Origin: Clostridium sp. SY8519
GTDB taxonomy: Bacteria > Bacillota > Clostridia > Lachnospirales > Lachnospiraceae
Direction: 5' to 3'
DNA: 64,000 bases
NCBI RefSeq assembly: GCF_000270305.1
Contig: NC_015737.1
Coordinates: 62,001-126,000 of the forward strand
Shown: positions 7,276 through 15,754 of the stretch, in pieces
Layout: every line of letters begins with the position of its first letter
Position numbering within the stretch: position 1 is the stretch's first letter
The notes under the pieces: generated by a model
Told to the model about the DNA's origin: nothing
What the model saw: the letters and a program-made list of their open reading frames with translations, nothing else
Database searches by the model: none
Program-made: the position numbers and the translations under genes

Positions 7276-7565
7276 TCAATCAAATTCGCTTTGATAAAAG
7301 ATAATTTCTTTCCCTGTAGGCCCGATAATAATACTTTTATATTGACCAAGAACTTTCAAAGTCTCTCTATCATCTTTCGATGCAACTAATTTTCCAAAAT
7401 CTATATGAGAATGCGCAACCCATTCGTAGCCACGTTTTAATATTTCTTTCTCTAATTTTTTTGTGGGTCGCAAGAATATATAGTTCCATGACATAAAATA
7501 TCTTCCTTTTTACCTCTGAAAAGTGCAAATTCATGTCCTGTTGCTGCCGAAAGGTATGCAAGATC
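7276..7565 (-). pseudogene. Toxin C-terminal domain (HEFALF...HSH type), frameshifted
   Basis: The first part, LSAATGHEFALFRGKKEDIL then CHGT, is read in the frame of the oxidoreductase remnant. The second part, LKRGYEWVAHSHIDFGK, DDRETLKVLGQ and GPTGKEIIF, is in another frame. The break is at a run of seven T (7456-7462; A on the minus strand), where one more base joins the two parts. Together they match a domain found at the tips of MuF, LXG and Rhs-like proteins, with an HEF motif followed by an HSH motif. Its activity is not known to me. An immunity candidate follows. Confidence 0.55.
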
Positions 7566-8285
7566 ATGCACCTTCTCGGTTTCTTCCTCAAGCTGATCTG
7601 CCAGTTCTGTTTGCGGAATAAATCCTGCTGAGATCACAATGCCGTCTGCCGGCAGTTCCTTATGATTGCCAAAACGGTCTACGATCACTGCCATATGATC
7701 TTCTACCCGTTCCAGGCGCATTCCGGTAATCACTTTGATGCCGGCTTCATGCACGGCCTGCAGATAAGCCGGAACGACTGCACTGAATACGCCAAGGAAC
7801 TGATCCATCATTTCTACGATCGTAACCTTTTTTCCTGCTTCCGCCAACTCAAGTGCTGTTTCTGCACCTGTGATCCCGCCGCCGATCACATCCAGTGCAT
7901 GACATACGATTTCATCATCGATACCGGAAACATTCACCATTCGCGGCTTCCCACCGATCGCTACGATCGCTGCATCATATCCGCCGTCTTTGATGGTTTC
8001 TGCAGATGCTTCCTCCATAATGACCGGAATATCATATTTTTTCAGCTGTGTTTTATAGTATTCGATCAGATTCCAGATATCCTGCTTATAGGATGGCGCT
8101 GCCGCTTCAATCATAAGTCCGCCATCAGATGCTTCTGCCGCCGCTTTGATATTATTCGGTGTTACAGAACAATCAACCGGGTTACTCAGATACGTTCCCA
8201 TGGAGTTACGGATCGTCCGGTTTTTAATCATCAGATTTCAGATTTTTCCTTTTTCGAACAAGTGCGGATAATACTTATTTTTCAT
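7566..8285 (-). pseudogene. NADH:flavin oxidoreductase (Old Yellow Enzyme family), internally deleted
   Basis: ATG 8285 has a strong AAAGGAG site and starts MKNKYYPHLFEKGKI; codon 16 is then TGA where GGA (Gly) is expected. Reading on gives NLMIKNRTIRNSMGTYL, the classic N-terminus of this family. After AEASDGG about 350 residues (the barrel) are missing and the frame jumps to the C-terminal FAD/NAD part (LMIEAAAPSYKQDIWNLIEY). A further short gap lies at LDV/IGGGITGAETALELAEAG. The end is joined to a toxin tip. Intact relatives are enoate, dienoyl-CoA or flavonoid-cleaving reductases of gut Clostridia. Non-functional here. Confidence 0.75.
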
Positions 8286-8411
8286 CTGCATTCTCCTTTA
8301 TTCCAGCGTAATTAAAATGCTTCTTTAACTGAATTCATTGTATCATCCGAACTGTAGCCACTTTATAGATATCAGTGACGAAAGTGCCATCCCATTTATG
8401 CATGAACAACG

Positions 8412-8441
8412 AAAAAGAGCCACCGTCTGGCAGCTCTTTTC
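8412..8441. terminator. Terminator between the MFS gene and the oxidoreductase remnant
   Basis: AAAAGAGC/GCTCTTTT stem with an inner CCA/TGG pairing; T-rich on both strands, so it can work in both directions. It lies 46 bases after the stop of the MFS gene. Confidence 0.65.
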
Positions 8442-8487
8442 CGTGTTTATGCTTTTTCATCATTACTGCAGGCAGTAACGGGAAAGC

Positions 8488-9753
8488 TTATTCAACAAAC
8501 TCATCCTTTTTACCGATAAAGGTATCTTTTGTTAAGATTGTAAGGATCAGAGAAATAACCAGCATGATCAGGTCAAATGTATACATCCGGATCGGGTTCT
8601 TGAAAATACCGGTCAGCATGATACCCAGACCACCGCCAAGCATAGCAATCGTACCGATCATAGCGTATGCAGCAGGATAATCCCAACGACCATATCTCGT
8701 ACCAACGAAGGACGGGATCAGGTTACGTGCAGAACCGTTTGCCGCAAACAGGATCATTGCCGCCAGCCATACACAGATGACAGAATTTCTCATAAACATT
8801 GCAAGGATGATCGCAAGAATCATGAAGAAGATGTAAATGATAAATGCTTTTTTCGTTCCAAGCTTCTGATCGATAAAACCAAACGCTACCGAACCGATGA
8901 TGCAGAGGATACCACCAATCGCGAATACCATTGATGCGAATCCCGGTGTATATCCGTATGAGATCAGGATCGGAATCGTGCTGGCGATAAATGTCATCGC
9001 TACCAGCAGCGGGATCATTGTACCGATTGCCTGTGTCCAGTTACTCGGATCTTTTGCGAGTTTACCCAGTGTATACGGGCTCTTGTATTCGTGCAGTGCC
9101 TTTGTGATTTCTTTTGCCTCTTCAAGCTCGACACCTTCCAGACCATCCGGAGTGGTTCCGGCTTCTTCCGGTGTATCCTTGATGATAAAGAAGCTGATCA
9201 GCGCGATAATAAGCGTTATGATCGCCAATACGATCTGTGTGTTCGGAACACCGATCTTAGTATACAGAACCGGCATAACCGGAACGTAAACGATCTGCAT
9301 CAGCACAACACCGATGGTTGAGAATCCAAGGACAACACCTTTCTTGGTCGGCCACCAGTTTGCTGTCAGCGTCATCGCACATGTGGACGAAAAACATCCG
9401 GATGCCGCACCCATGATGAACATCAGAGCCAGGAACAGTCCCAGACTTGTTGTTCTGCCGTAGATGACCAGACAGATCGCCATAACGACAAGTGCAACGC
9501 CTGCTGTTGCTTTCGCGTTCTTTCTGGAAAGACCTGCGAAAATGATGATACCGATACCATCCAGCAAAGATGCAAAACCTGAAACGATGTTCAGCAGATT
9601 GATGTCCCATCCCCTCAATTCGGAGATGACCGGAAGTACCGTGTTGTTCTGGCCGCCGACAAAGCAGGCAGACAGAAGCATCAATGCTCCGGTAAAGATG
9701 ATCATACCAATCTGTTTTGGCCCGAATACACCACTACTCTTTGTTTTTTCCAT
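8488..9753 (-). CDS. MFS transporter, oxalate/formate-antiporter-like (about 421 aa)
   Basis: Twelve predicted membrane segments in two halves with the MFS loop at GLSRKNAKATAGV between helices 2 and 3 and a cytoplasmic loop rich in E/K in the middle (about residues 200-240). The start is taken at ATG 9753 (MEKTKSSG) because GGGAG lies 9 bases upstream; a longer open frame reaches 9792. Carriers of this group move small organic anions. Its place among island catabolic genes suggests uptake or exchange of an aromatic or carboxylic acid, which is inference. A broken relative lies at 16660-17076. Confidence 0.8.
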   Translation of the reverse strand: MEKTKSSGVFGPKQIGMIIFTGALMLLSACFVGGQNNTVLPVISELRGWDINLLNIVSGFASLLDGIGIIIFAGLSRKNAKATAGVALVVMAICLVIYGRTTSLGLFLALMFIMGAASGCFSSTCAMTLTANWWPTKKGVVLGFSTIGVVLMQIVYVPVMPVLYTKIGVPNTQIVLAIITLIIALISFFIIKDTPEEAGTTPDGLEGVELEEAKEITKALHEYKSPYTLGKLAKDPSNWTQAIGTMIPLLVAMTFIASTIPILISYGYTPGFASMVFAIGGILCIIGSVAFGFIDQKLGTKKAFIIYIFFMILAIILAMFMRNSVICVWLAAMILFAANGSARNLIPSFVGTRYGRWDYPAAYAMIGTIAMLGGGLGIMLTGIFKNPIRMYTFDLIMLVISLILTILTKDTFIGKKDEFVE

Positions 9754-9792
9754 ATTCTTACTCCCTTCCTTGTGTCCATACGATCCGGACAC

Positions 9793-9927
9793 AAATTACC
9801 AGTTACCTTTTACCCATAAAAAATTTTATCATCTAACGAAATGTATTTATTCCTCTACACGTTGATAAAATACATTCCTGTTTTATACACTGATGATGAA
9901 ATATTCCAAGCTCATTTTTCTCTTTAT
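9793..9927. other. Short AT-rich gap upstream of the MFS gene
   Basis: Holds the promoter side of the MFS gene and the end of the hydrogenase remnant. I see no gene or clear regulatory motif beyond the MFS ribosome site. Confidence 0.4.
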
Positions 9928-10610
9928 TTATCTTGATTTATAGGTTGTATGAAGCAGTTCATGCGCACGCGCGCTTCCCGGTTTTCCGAGGTACTCGTCA
10001 TACAGCTTAATGATTGCAGGGTTCTCATGAGATTTGCGGACCTTTGCCTTTTGATCATTGCCATACAATGCCTCTGCACGCGCTGCAGGAACATTAGTCA
10101 CCATTCTGATCTGCGCCAGCTGGTGCGGCTGCCCGCCGCCATTGACACACCCACCCAGGCAGGCCATGATCTCCACAAACTGATCATCCGCCTCACCATT
10201 TTTAATTGATGTCAGCAGCTGATTTGCGTTTGCCAGACCGGATGCAACGGCTACGTTGATGTTCATGCCGTTGATCTCGACAGAAGCCGCTTTGATGCCT
10301 TTCATGCCACGGACAGCCCAATATTCGATTGCATCCACCGGCTTACCTGCCAAAGTATCAGCCGCAGTCCGAAGTGCAGCCTCCATGACGCCGCCGGTCG
10401 CTCCAAAGATGACTGCTGCGCCGGTTCCGCTCCAAGCGGTTCGTCGTATTTTGCATTATGATGTGTTGCTTCGAACCGGACTTCACGGTCATTGATCAGT
10501 TTTGCCAGTTCATTCGTTGTGATAACGATATCCACATCCGGCACGCCTTTCAGATAGTATAAAGACGGGATTTTCATATCGGAAATCCAATATCCGCTGT
10601 TCAGAGACAC
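9928..10610 (-). pseudogene. [FeFe]-hydrogenase remnant with internal deletion and frameshift
   Basis: The 5' piece reads MKIPSLYYLKGV and then jumps directly to PDVDIVITTNELAKL; in the intact homologue at 19200-20945 these regions are near residues 40-50 and 380-395, so over 300 residues carrying the FeS clusters and the first two H-cluster motifs are lost. The junction sits at a shared GV. After EPLG one base is missing (GGAGCG for GGAAGCG), and the frame resumes at VMEAALRTAADTL. The last H-cluster motif remains, as IMACLGGCVNGGGQP. Not functional. Confidence 0.85.
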
Positions 10611-10646
10611 ATAACAAAAAACATCTGTTTTTTGGGCTCTGTTAAC

Positions 10647-10684
10647 GAAAAACGGATAGGAGAAATCACCTTTCTCCTATCCGT
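10647..10684 (-). terminator. Terminator of the pta-buk operon
   Basis: A 14-bp perfect stem (10652-10665 with 10671-10684, ACGGATAGGAGAAA) with a 5-base loop, followed on the minus strand by TTTTTCGTT. It lies 30 bases after the butyrate kinase stop. Confidence 0.9.
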
Positions 10685-10713
10685 CAGCATTTCGTATAAA
10701 TTTTCAAACTATA

Positions 10714-11823
10714 TTATGACACGAAATCAAATCCGTCCCAAACCGGTTTGCCGGTATATTTTTTCGCCTGTTCCTGTCCGGAGAGAACACGAATGGCACC
10801 GGAAGCCATACCTTCTGTTTCGAAGCTTCCCGCATATACATATACCGGTGCGATCCACTCACATCCTTTTTTGATGCGGTCAACCAGTTCTTCATCAAAA
10901 GCCATTCCGCCGGTCAGAAGAATGCCATCTACTTCGCCGTACATAGCACCTGCCATCATAGCTGTCCACTTGATAATGGTATAAATCATCGCATCATAGC
11001 AAAGCTTGGCAAACTGATCACCATTCGCGATCATCTCTTTCACTTTACGAACATCGTCAGTGCCCAGCAGATCTACAAGACCGCCGCGGTTTGATGCCAG
11101 CTCATAGATATCATCAAATGTATAGCCGCGTTTCAGAAGATTTGCAACATCAGCCACACACAGATCACCGGAACGGTTCGGGCAGATTGCGCCCTGTGCA
11201 TCTCCGGCACGGGAGGTGTCTACCATTCTTCCCTTTTTGTGTGCCGTGATACTGATGCCGCCTCCCATATGAAGGATGACATAATTACAGTCTTCGTATT
11301 TTTTACCGACGACCTCGCTGTGATGGATCGCAACCTGTTTCTGGTTCAACGGATGGGAACGGGCTGTACGATATAAGCCCTTAACACCAGTCATACGTGC
11401 TTCATCGCAAAGTTCATCAACAGGCATCGGATTGACGTAAAATGCCGGTACATTTAACTCGTCCGCGATCTCTTTTGCGATCTGGATACCAAGTGTAGCC
11501 GGATGATGGATCTCAGCCACATCGCGTGTTGCATGGTCCAGTACAAGATCATCGATTTCATAGGTACCGCCTTCGCATGCATAGAGACCAACGCCGCGGC
11601 CGACAACGGCATCTACTTCCTTCAGATCAACGTTTTTTGCTTCCAACGCCTCCTTAATCAGGCGGACACGGATCGGCTTCTGATCCGCAAAAGTTTTACA
11701 ATCTGCAAACTCACTTCTGTCATGATCTACTGTCTCGTCCAACAGAACGTTTTCGCCCTTTACCAGTCCGTATTTTGTGCTGCTTGAACCCGGATTAATG
11801 GTCAATACTGTAAATTCTTTCAT
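10714..11823 (-). CDS. buk: Butyrate kinase (369 aa)
   Basis: Acetate/sugar-kinase fold. The phosphate loop near the N-terminus is LTINPGSSSTKYGL; YVILHMGGGISITAHKKG is the second phosphate motif, and GILLTGGMAFDEELV the adenosine motif. Length (about 355-370) and NPGSSST rather than the NAGSSSL of acetate kinase favour butyrate or branched-chain acyl kinase. It makes ATP and a free acid from an acyl phosphate in the cytoplasm. It follows the phosphotransacylase by 19 bases and ends at a strong terminator. The true acyl group here may differ from butyrate. Confidence 0.88.
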   Translation of the reverse strand: MKEFTVLTINPGSSSTKYGLVKGENVLLDETVDHDRSEFADCKTFADQKPIRVRLIKEALEAKNVDLKEVDAVVGRGVGLYACEGGTYEIDDLVLDHATRDVAEIHHPATLGIQIAKEIADELNVPAFYVNPMPVDELCDEARMTGVKGLYRTARSHPLNQKQVAIHHSEVVGKKYEDCNYVILHMGGGISITAHKKGRMVDTSRAGDAQGAICPNRSGDLCVADVANLLKRGYTFDDIYELASNRGGLVDLLGTDDVRKVKEMIANGDQFAKLCYDAMIYTIIKWTAMMAGAMYGEVDGILLTGGMAFDEELVDRIKKGCEWIAPVYVYAGSFETEGMASGAIRVLSGQEQAKKYTGKPVWDGFDFVS

Positions 11824-11842
11824 CGTTTTCTATCATCCTTTC

Positions 11843-12847
11843 TTAATTCTTGCTGTTTGCTGCCTGTACACACAGGAACGCGATATTATCATATGCCAGT
11901 TCTTCATTCATACCGCGTGAGCAGTCAAGGATCGGAAGACGGAAGCCCTGGTAGAGCGGTCCGTAGGACTTGCAGTTTGCGGTAAACTGGATCAGCTTTC
12001 CGCCGATGTTGCAGCCCGCCGCATCCGGGAATACCAGGATATTTGCTTTGCCTGCCACTTCACTCGGACGTTTTACCTTCTTCTCACCGATCTCTTTGAT
12101 CAGTGCAGCGTCAGTCTGGAACTCTCCGTCAATCTTCAGATCCGGACGAAGCTCCTGTGCAAGAGCTACTGCGTCACGTACCTTTTTGACCGGTGCACTC
12201 ATACCGCCGGACCCGTCTGTTGAATAGGACAGGAACGCACATCTTGGCTCAATGCCTGTTACGGCTTTGAATGTCTCGCAGGAAGCGATCGCGATACCTG
12301 CATGCTGCTCTACGGTCGGCTCAATATTGATCGCACCGTCTGTGCAGCCGATCAGCTTATTTTTCTCGCCATGGAAATCATCAAGCTCCAGGATCTGAAG
12401 GCCGGATGCGCTTGCAACGCCCGGGATCATGCCGATGATACTGTTTGCAGCAAGAACAAATTCATATGTCGTTGTGTCGATACCAGCCATTGTGCAGTCT
12501 ACTTCACCAACTGCCTCCATCAGGCAGGCATAGTAAACCGGATTGCCCGCACGCTTTTCAACGAACTTTCTGCCCATGACTTTATTCGGAGATTCCGCAT
12601 AACGATCAAGCAGCTCATTCTTATAAGCTTCGTCATTGATATCAATGATCTTTACAGCAGCAATATCAGCTCCTACTTCTGCTGCTTTTGCCTGAATCTC
12701 TGCCGGATCACCGATCAGCACAACATTTGCCAGCCCATCTTTCTGTGCTTTTGCTGCTGCTTTTAAAATGACCGGATTGGTGCTCTCCGGAAGTGCGATC
12801 GTCTGAAGATTTGCTTTTGCCTGTTCGTAAATCGTATCAATAAACAT
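11843..12847 (-). CDS. pta: Phosphate acetyl/butyryl transferase (334 aa)
   Basis: Single-domain PTA_PTB protein of normal length: IALPESTNPVILKAAAKAQ at the N-terminus, GMIPGVASASGL in the middle, the STDGSGG phosphate loop and PDAAGCNIGGKL toward the C-terminus. It converts acyl-CoA plus phosphate to acyl phosphate, the substrate for the kinase encoded next. The C-terminal CSRGMNEELAYDNIAF differs from the usual PVNDLSRG form. Acetyl versus butyryl preference cannot be decided here. Start ATG 12847 has GGAGAG upstream. Likely two-gene operon with buk. Confidence 0.85.
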   Translation of the reverse strand: MFIDTIYEQAKANLQTIALPESTNPVILKAAAKAQKDGLANVVLIGDPAEIQAKAAEVGADIAAVKIIDINDEAYKNELLDRYAESPNKVMGRKFVEKRAGNPVYYACLMEAVGEVDCTMAGIDTTTYEFVLAANSIIGMIPGVASASGLQILELDDFHGEKNKLIGCTDGAINIEPTVEQHAGIAIASCETFKAVTGIEPRCAFLSYSTDGSGGMSAPVKKVRDAVALAQELRPDLKIDGEFQTDAALIKEIGEKKVKRPSEVAGKANILVFPDAAGCNIGGKLIQFTANCKSYGPLYQGFRLPILDCSRGMNEELAYDNIAFLCVQAANSKN

Positions 12848-13015
12848 ATCTCTCTCCTTTGCTCCTAACTGTTTGCATATTTACTGTTGTAAGCGCCTTG
12901 TATAAAAGGGGCTATTATCTTTCTTTTATATTTTAGCATTGACAAAGTTTCGGTTGTTTAGATAAAAAACAACAAATTGCATGGTGATTTTATACATCTA
13001 TGAACAAACACGGGA

Positions 13016-14542
13016 TTACAGCAACGTAAACGTGATGCCCAGATGTAAAAGCTCCCGTTTATCCTTCAGATCTGTATGTCCAATCTCGCAGATCCTCTTG
13101 ATCCGGTAGATCACGGTTGCCCGGTGAACAAATAATTGATTTGCGGTCTGTACCACATTCATATTGTTTTCCAGATAGGTTTCTAAAGTACGGATATATT
13201 CAGTACCGTTTTCATCATCATATTGCTTTAACCTGAGGAAAATCGGAGATACCAGCTCTTGGGCTGAATAATCTTCTGTCATCTTGTTTAAAAGATATCC
13301 AAATGTCACGTCCGAAAACGCATGGATCCAATGCGTCGGTTTTTCCTTCATTCCGATGGATAATGCCAACTGTGCCTGCCTGTAATAGTCATGGATCTTA
13401 TACAAACCATTGAACATATTGCTGGTTCCGGCGAGAAAATCATTTTCTCTTACGTAGACTGTAAAATCTGCGTCCCGGTTATTCTCTTCATTTCCGGCCT
13501 CCTTATGAATGACACAGATGATCGCCGTATCATAAACAAATGCTGCTGCATCCCGGAACAGCCGCATCAATTCCCTGCACTGATAATCCAAAGAAGAAAA
13601 ATATACATCCTGTGCACTGGGCTGCACATACAATACCTGGTAGCAATCTTCCAGATCCCAGACTATCTTTTCGGCTTCCCTCCGAAGTGCCAGCCGGTTC
13701 ACTGTCCCGCTGCGGATGATTTCCCCCAGCTGCGTTATCAATCGCTCATGATTCTGCACAAGCACAACATCCGTCTGCGCGATCCCGTGTTCCAGAAACT
13801 CTGCGCAGTATTCCAGCAAAAGCTCATCCGTATGGCAAAACGGCCGGACACACTCTGTAATGATCAGACGATAGACAAACTGTTCTCCGACAAATATGTT
13901 TTTACAAAGACATCTGTGCGGCAGGATATCTTCTTCATAATAGAAGCATTCCTTCTTATACTGTATTTTCTGATACTGTTCATTGAACTTCATCTCACTT
14001 ACCAGCGATCCAGGAATATCCCTCTTGTTTTCTCTGACAAACTCTGCCGGATAATTCCCGTATTTGATATTGATCTGGTCCTCTGCCGCAATCTTAAAAT
14101 TTGCGTCCAATATGGACAGTCCGTTTTCAAAAGCAAAAGAAGAAATCTCCAGAAACCGTTCCAAATCTGCCATTGTCATCTGCTTTCCGGTCAGCATAAG
14201 CATTTCCCGTTCCCATTGATGGAATCTGTCAAATAATTCAACGAGCTGATTCCATACGCTGTAAAGATCGGTAGTGTCATCCAACAAAATCCAGTCCGTC
14301 CGGTCACGGACCGAACGCGGAAGTGTTTCCCCTACCACGATCAGTGACAACTGTTTTTTTTCAGAGAGTTTATCCGGAAGTCTTCCGTCGCCGCATATAT
14401 ACAATGTGGCATACTCCGGATTGTCATCTCCGGAATAAAACAGTGCCTTTTCCAGGTGCAAATCCTCATTGCATATCCTGCAATCCCCTATTTTAAAGCA
14501 TTTCTCCAGATGTTTTTTTACAATTTCAAGTGATATTTTCAT
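13016..14542 (-). CDS. PucR/CdaR-type transcription regulator (about 508 aa)
   Basis: The C-terminal HTH_30 domain, YLENNMNVVQTANQLFVHR then ATVIYRIKRI, is typical of PucR/CdaR regulators, with a GGDEF-like middle region (YVRENDFLAGTSNMF, YRQAQLALSIGM) and a long N-terminal sensor half. I take ATG 14542 (MKISLEIVKK) because GGAG lies 6 bases upstream; the frame is open to 14578. It is divergent from the URO-D-like gene at 14673, and a 12-bp palindrome lies between. It probably controls that gene and perhaps the pta-buk unit in response to an aromatic or small acid. Confidence 0.8.
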   Translation of the reverse strand: MKISLEIVKKHLEKCFKIGDCRICNEDLHLEKALFYSGDDNPEYATLYICGDGRLPDKLSEKKQLSLIVVGETLPRSVRDRTDWILLDDTTDLYSVWNQLVELFDRFHQWEREMLMLTGKQMTMADLERFLEISSFAFENGLSILDANFKIAAEDQINIKYGNYPAEFVRENKRDIPGSLVSEMKFNEQYQKIQYKKECFYYEEDILPHRCLCKNIFVGEQFVYRLIITECVRPFCHTDELLLEYCAEFLEHGIAQTDVVLVQNHERLITQLGEIIRSGTVNRLALRREAEKIVWDLEDCYQVLYVQPSAQDVYFSSLDYQCRELMRLFRDAAAFVYDTAIICVIHKEAGNEENNRDADFTVYVRENDFLAGTSNMFNGLYKIHDYYRQAQLALSIGMKEKPTHWIHAFSDVTFGYLLNKMTEDYSAQELVSPIFLRLKQYDDENGTEYIRTLETYLENNMNVVQTANQLFVHRATVIYRIKRICEIGHTDLKDKRELLHLGITFTLL

Positions 14543-14617
14543 CTGATTCTCCATTTCTACAAAGTGTAAAAACAGCATCTGCCTTTTTCATTCTCAATGT
14601 ACAATATACTGTTTTTC

Positions 14618-14629
14618 TATCGCGCGATA
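14618..14629. promoter_or_regulatory. Palindrome TATCGCGCGATA, candidate operator
   Basis: A perfect 12-bp palindrome midway between the divergent PucR-type and URO-D-like genes. GC-rich in an AT-rich spacer, so it stands out. Likely a binding site for the adjacent regulator; inference only. Confidence 0.5.
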
Positions 14630-14672
14630 CAATTTTCATAACAGCAAACGACTATGAAAAAGGAGGAATGAC

Positions 14673-15701
14673 ATGCCATTAACCCCTAAAGAAAACTATT
14701 TAAACTTCTTAAACCACAAAGAAATCGAATGGACACCGGTCGAAATCGTGGATTGCTCATATATCGGTTTCGGTTCTGTTCCTGGACCGACCTTTGAAAA
14801 AGGCCCGATCGGCGGCGGTCTTGACGGCTTTGGTGTCAACTGGGTTTGTCCGCCAACCGGTAACGGCGCATCTGTTCCGGATCCGTCACAGCACATCATG
14901 GACATCGACAACTTCACAGAATGGCGCGACATCGTTAAAATCCCTGATGTCAATGCAATGAACTGGGATCAGATCGCAGCCAGAGAATTCCAGTTCTGTC
15001 AGGGATATGATCCGGATATCAATGCCCTGCAATACGGATGCGGAACCGGTGTTTTCGAACGTCTGGCGGCTCTGATGGGCTTTGGCGATGCCTTGATCGC
15101 CCTGATCGAAGAGCCGGAAGAGGTCAAAGAACTGTTTGAAAAGATTACGGATTACAAGATTGCAACCGCAAAGAAAGTCAAGGATTATATCAATCCGGAT
15201 GTGTTTGTCAACTACGATGATATCTGCACACAGCTTGCACCGTTCATTTCTCATGAACAGTACGAAGAATTGATCAAGCCCTATCACAAGCGTCTTTACG
15301 ATGCCTGCTGGGAACTTGAAATGATCCCGTTGCAGCACACCTGCGGAAAAGCAGAAAGTTTTGTAGAAGATATGATCGAGATCGGTGCAGCCGGATGGAC
15401 TTCCGTACAGCCTACGAACGACATCGAAGGTCTGCTGCAAAAATATGGTGACCGGTTCTGCATCATCGGCGGTTGGGATTCCGCAGGCGCGGTTTCCCTT
15501 CCGGATGCGTCATTCGAATCCCGTGTAGAAGAGATCCACCGCTGCTTCGATACCTACGGAAAATACGATGCATTCGCGATATTCTGCTTTGTACTGGTCA
15601 ATACAACCAATCCTGCAGAAGTCGGTGCCACACTTGGTCCGCTGCTTGGAGAGTGCGCAAAATATTCCCATATACTGGGCCGAAGCCACCGCATTAAATA
15701 G
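14673..15701 (+). CDS. URO-D/MtaA-fold protein, putative methyltransferase (342 aa)
   Basis: Length and pattern are those of the uroporphyrinogen decarboxylase superfamily. LQHTCGK (His222, Cys224) together with a later cysteine (Cys305 in AIFCFVL) fits the H-x-C...C zinc site of cobamide-dependent methyltransferases such as MtaA and O-demethylase MT1 proteins, rather than true porphyrin decarboxylases. Strong AAGGAGG site before ATG. No corrinoid protein or reactivase is present in the window, so the methyl acceptor would have to be encoded elsewhere, or the protein has another activity. Divergent from a PucR regulator, convergent with the PhlG-like gene. Confidence 0.75.
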   Translation: MPLTPKENYLNFLNHKEIEWTPVEIVDCSYIGFGSVPGPTFEKGPIGGGLDGFGVNWVCPPTGNGASVPDPSQHIMDIDNFTEWRDIVKIPDVNAMNWDQIAAREFQFCQGYDPDINALQYGCGTGVFERLAALMGFGDALIALIEEPEEVKELFEKITDYKIATAKKVKDYINPDVFVNYDDICTQLAPFISHEQYEELIKPYHKRLYDACWELEMIPLQHTCGKAESFVEDMIEIGAAGWTSVQPTNDIEGLLQKYGDRFCIIGGWDSAGAVSLPDASFESRVEEIHRCFDTYGKYDAFAIFCFVLVNTTNPAEVGATLGPLLGECAKYSHILGRSHRIK

Positions 15702-15713
15702 AAACAATCCTTT

Positions 15714-15749
15714 AAAAAACTCCCGCACCTTCCGGCACGGGAGTTTTTT
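15714..15749. terminator. Bidirectional terminator between convergent genes
   Basis: AAAAAACTCCCG/CGGGAGTTTTTT, a 12-bp perfect stem with runs of A and T on the two sides, so it can stop both the URO-D-like gene (plus) and the PhlG-like gene (minus). Confidence 0.92.
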
Positions 15750-15754
15750 CATTC

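Noticed and set aside
10714..11823. Calling the kinase acetate kinase
   Set aside because: Length and NPGSSST motif fit butyrate kinase; acetate kinases are about 400 residues with NAGSSS.
13391..14236. 281-codon plus-strand frame opposite the PucR-type regulator
   Set aside because: No start site, no recognisable domain, and the regulator frame carries a clear HTH.
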